Of a stretch of DNA of 64,000 nucleotides, positions 62,914-64,000 are shown one piece after another (within the stretch, counting starts at the first letter, position 1; every line of letters begins with the position of its first letter). The notes below the pieces were generated by a model. It was given only the letters and a program-made list of their open reading frames with translations. It did not search any database and was not told the origin of the DNA. The stretch is taken from assembly GCA_018267705.1 (NCBI GenBank), contig JAFDXX010000001.1:62001-126000 (forward strand). The letters are read 5' to 3'. Position numbers and translations under genes: made by a program. The stretch comes from Bacteroidota bacterium. GTDB taxonomy: Bacteria; Bacteroidota; Bacteroidia; Chitinophagales; Chitinophagaceae.

Positions 62914-63431
62914 CTATCAAACTCATTTTTCCAATTCGTTTTTATTTGTTCTACTTTATTTAATACTTCGGTTTGTAAATGCTCTTTATAATGTTGTAAT
63001 GCAATAGCAATGTTTTCATCAAACGTACCAATAATTTCGGCAGCTAAAATACCTGCATTTTTTGCTGCATTTAGTGCAACAGTTGCAACAGGTACACCGT
63101 TGGGCATTTGTAAAATAGAAAGTACACTATCCCATCCATCAATAGAATTAGATGATTTTATAGGTACACCAATTACAGGTAAAGTTGTAATGGCAGCAAC
63201 CATTCCGGGTAAATGTGCAGCACCGCCGGCTCCGGCAATAATTACTTTTAATCCTCTTTGTTTTGCTTTAGAGGCATATTCCATCATACGTTGAGGAGTT
63301 CGGTGTGCAGACACAACAGTTAATTCAAAATTAATATTAAATTGTTTTAGAATATCTGCTGCTGTTTGCATAATGTTTAAGTCACTATCGCTGCCCATGA
63401 TAATACCTACTAAAGGTTTTGTTGTTGCCAT
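62910..63431 (-). CDS. purE: N5-carboxyaminoimidazole ribonucleotide mutase
   Basis: 173 residues: [35 protein letters not shown] (His in SAHRTP), [17 protein letters not shown], '[10 protein letters not shown]' and '[17 protein letters not shown]' are the class I PurE core. It moves the carboxyl group from N5-CAIR to CAIR in purine synthesis. purK is not visible. The next upstream gene on the strand, pdxJ, ends 52 bases before it. Confidence 0.97.
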   Translation of the reverse strand: MATTKPLVGIIMGSDSDLNIMQTAADILKQFNINFELTVVSAHRTPQRMMEYASKAKQRGLKVIIAGAGGAAHLPGMVAAITTLPVIGVPIKSSNSIDGWDSVLSILQMPNGVPVATVALNAAKNAGILAAEIIGTFDENIAIALQHYKEHLQTEVLNKVEQIKTNWKNEFDS

Positions 63432-63483
63432 ATTGTTATTAAGTTAATTCTTAAATTAATAAATCATTTCATTCTTCACTTAT

Positions 63484-64000
63484 TTATGCCAACTGTCTTT
63501 TATACATTTGAATTGTATTTTCATACCCTAAATAAATGGCATCGCAAATTAATGCATGCCCAATACTTACTTCATCCAGCCACTCAATATTTTGTTTAAA
63601 GAATTGAAGATTTTGTAAATCTAAATCATGCCCTGCGTTTAAACCCAAACCTAATTCTTTTGCTTTTTTTGCAGCAGCAATATATGGTGCAATTGCTTTT
63701 TGTTTATTAGCCGTATATTGTTTTGCATAACTTTCTGTGTATAATTCAATACGGTCTGTTCCTGTTTGTGCAGCACCTTCTACCATTTCAATAATTGGAT
63801 CAACAAAAATTGAAACACGAATATTTGCCTTTTTAAAAATAGTAATTATATTGGTTAAATATGTTTTATGCTCTTTGGTATTCCATCCATGATTGCTTGT
63901 AATTTGATCAAGTGTATCAGGCACAAGTGTTACCTGATTTGGTTTTGTTTTTAATACCAAATCAACAAATTTTTCTTCGGTGCAATTACCTTCAATATTA
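63484..64000 (-). CDS. pdxJ: Pyridoxine 5'-phosphate synthase, C-terminal part (cut by window edge)
   Basis: 172 codons in the window; the gene continues to the right. The in-frame sequence at the edge reads NIEGNCTEEKFVDLVLKTKP, the usual ANIEGNPT-type strand of PdxJ, followed by 'QVTLVPDTLDQITSNHGW', 'RVSIFVDPIIEMVEGAAQTG', 'RIELYTESYA', 'GLGLNAGHDLDLQNL' and 'DEVSIGHALICDAIYLGYENTI'. It closes the pyridoxine ring from DXP and 3-amino-2-oxopropyl phosphate. The TTG at 63960 is an internal codon, not a start. Confidence 0.96.
   Translation of the reverse strand, partial: NIEGNCTEEKFVDLVLKTKPNQVTLVPDTLDQITSNHGWNTKEHKTYLTNIITIFKKANIRVSIFVDPIIEMVEGAAQTGTDRIELYTESYAKQYTANKQKAIAPYIAAAKKAKELGLGLNAGHDLDLQNLQFFKQNIEWLDEVSIGHALICDAIYLGYENTIQMYKRQLA

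Noticed and set aside
1-64000. CRISPR arrays, insertion sequences, prophage or integrative elements
   Set aside because: I saw no evenly spaced repeats, transposase, integrase, phage structural or conjugation genes on either strand.
1-64000. tRNA or rRNA genes
   Set aside because: The only T-arm-like GGTTCGAGTCC found is that of the tmRNA; no other gap contains a recognisable cloverleaf or rRNA segment.

Overview
The window is AT-rich chromosomal DNA of a Bacteroidota bacterium, most likely of the Chitinophagales/Chitinophagaceae type. This rests on the gene families (a PafA-type alkaline phosphatase, BshC of bacillithiol synthesis, a CcmC/CcmD pair, an AOS-family/serine-palmitoyltransferase-like enzyme, several lipoproteins with SCKK-type N-termini), on repeated TAnnTTTG promoter -7 boxes, on the near absence of Shine-Dalgarno sequences, and on a tmRNA whose deduced tag is GNTQYAMAA. 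It holds about 57 protein genes, one tmRNA and no tRNA or rRNA. I see no prophage, insertion sequence, CRISPR array or conjugative element. No stretch longer than about 300 bases lacks a gene.

Layout. 1-2.8 kb: the 5' end of a 3-hydroxyacyl-CoA dehydrogenase (minus), then a GMC oxidoreductase with a Tat-exported small partner subunit. 2.8-8.6 kb: metG, an LD-carboxypeptidase, a secreted TonB-C-like protein and kup. 8.7-14.4 kb: a secreted protein, a DUF6427-like membrane protein, purQ, a stand-alone DsbD-alpha domain and full-length DsbD. 14.4-18.8 kb: DUF486 protein, VWA-like protein, glutamate dehydrogenase, ccmD and ccmC. 19-25 kb: a double-ATPase ABC protein, two tandem DNA/RNA non-specific endonuclease lipoproteins and an AOS-family PLP enzyme. 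25-34 kb: pafA, a secreted protein with an AMPK/CBM48-like end, a glutamine amidotransferase, an M42 peptidase, a UbiA-like protein, a lipoprotein, a LuxE-like protein and dapD. 34-46 kb: TlpA-like thioredoxin, lpdA, histidine phosphatase, prfC, lactonase, glmM, a methyltransferase, PAP2, GT39 and polX. 46-52 kb: a 44-residue Lys/Ala/Pro histone-like gene, rpmA, rplU, a GH3-like protein, dxr, rseP and ssrA. 52-64 kb: rplK-rplA-rplJ-rplL, an outer-membrane barrel gene, rpoB, rimO, bshC, purE and partial pdxJ.

Most of the window is housekeeping, and I did not find a convincing new multi-gene system. The points most worth following up are these. The rpl/rpoBC cluster is broken up: there is no secE-nusG before rplK, a minus-strand barrel gene sits between rplL and rpoB, and rimO rather than rpoC follows rpoB. 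rpoB and rplK each have their own promoter and a structured leader. PolX has lost all three polymerase aspartates. A tiny KAAP-repeat protein gene lies next to rpmA. Two diverged copies of an intergenic repeat (near 17.8 and 59.8 kb) and two near-identical terminators (glmM and rpoB) suggest dispersed sequence families in this genome.
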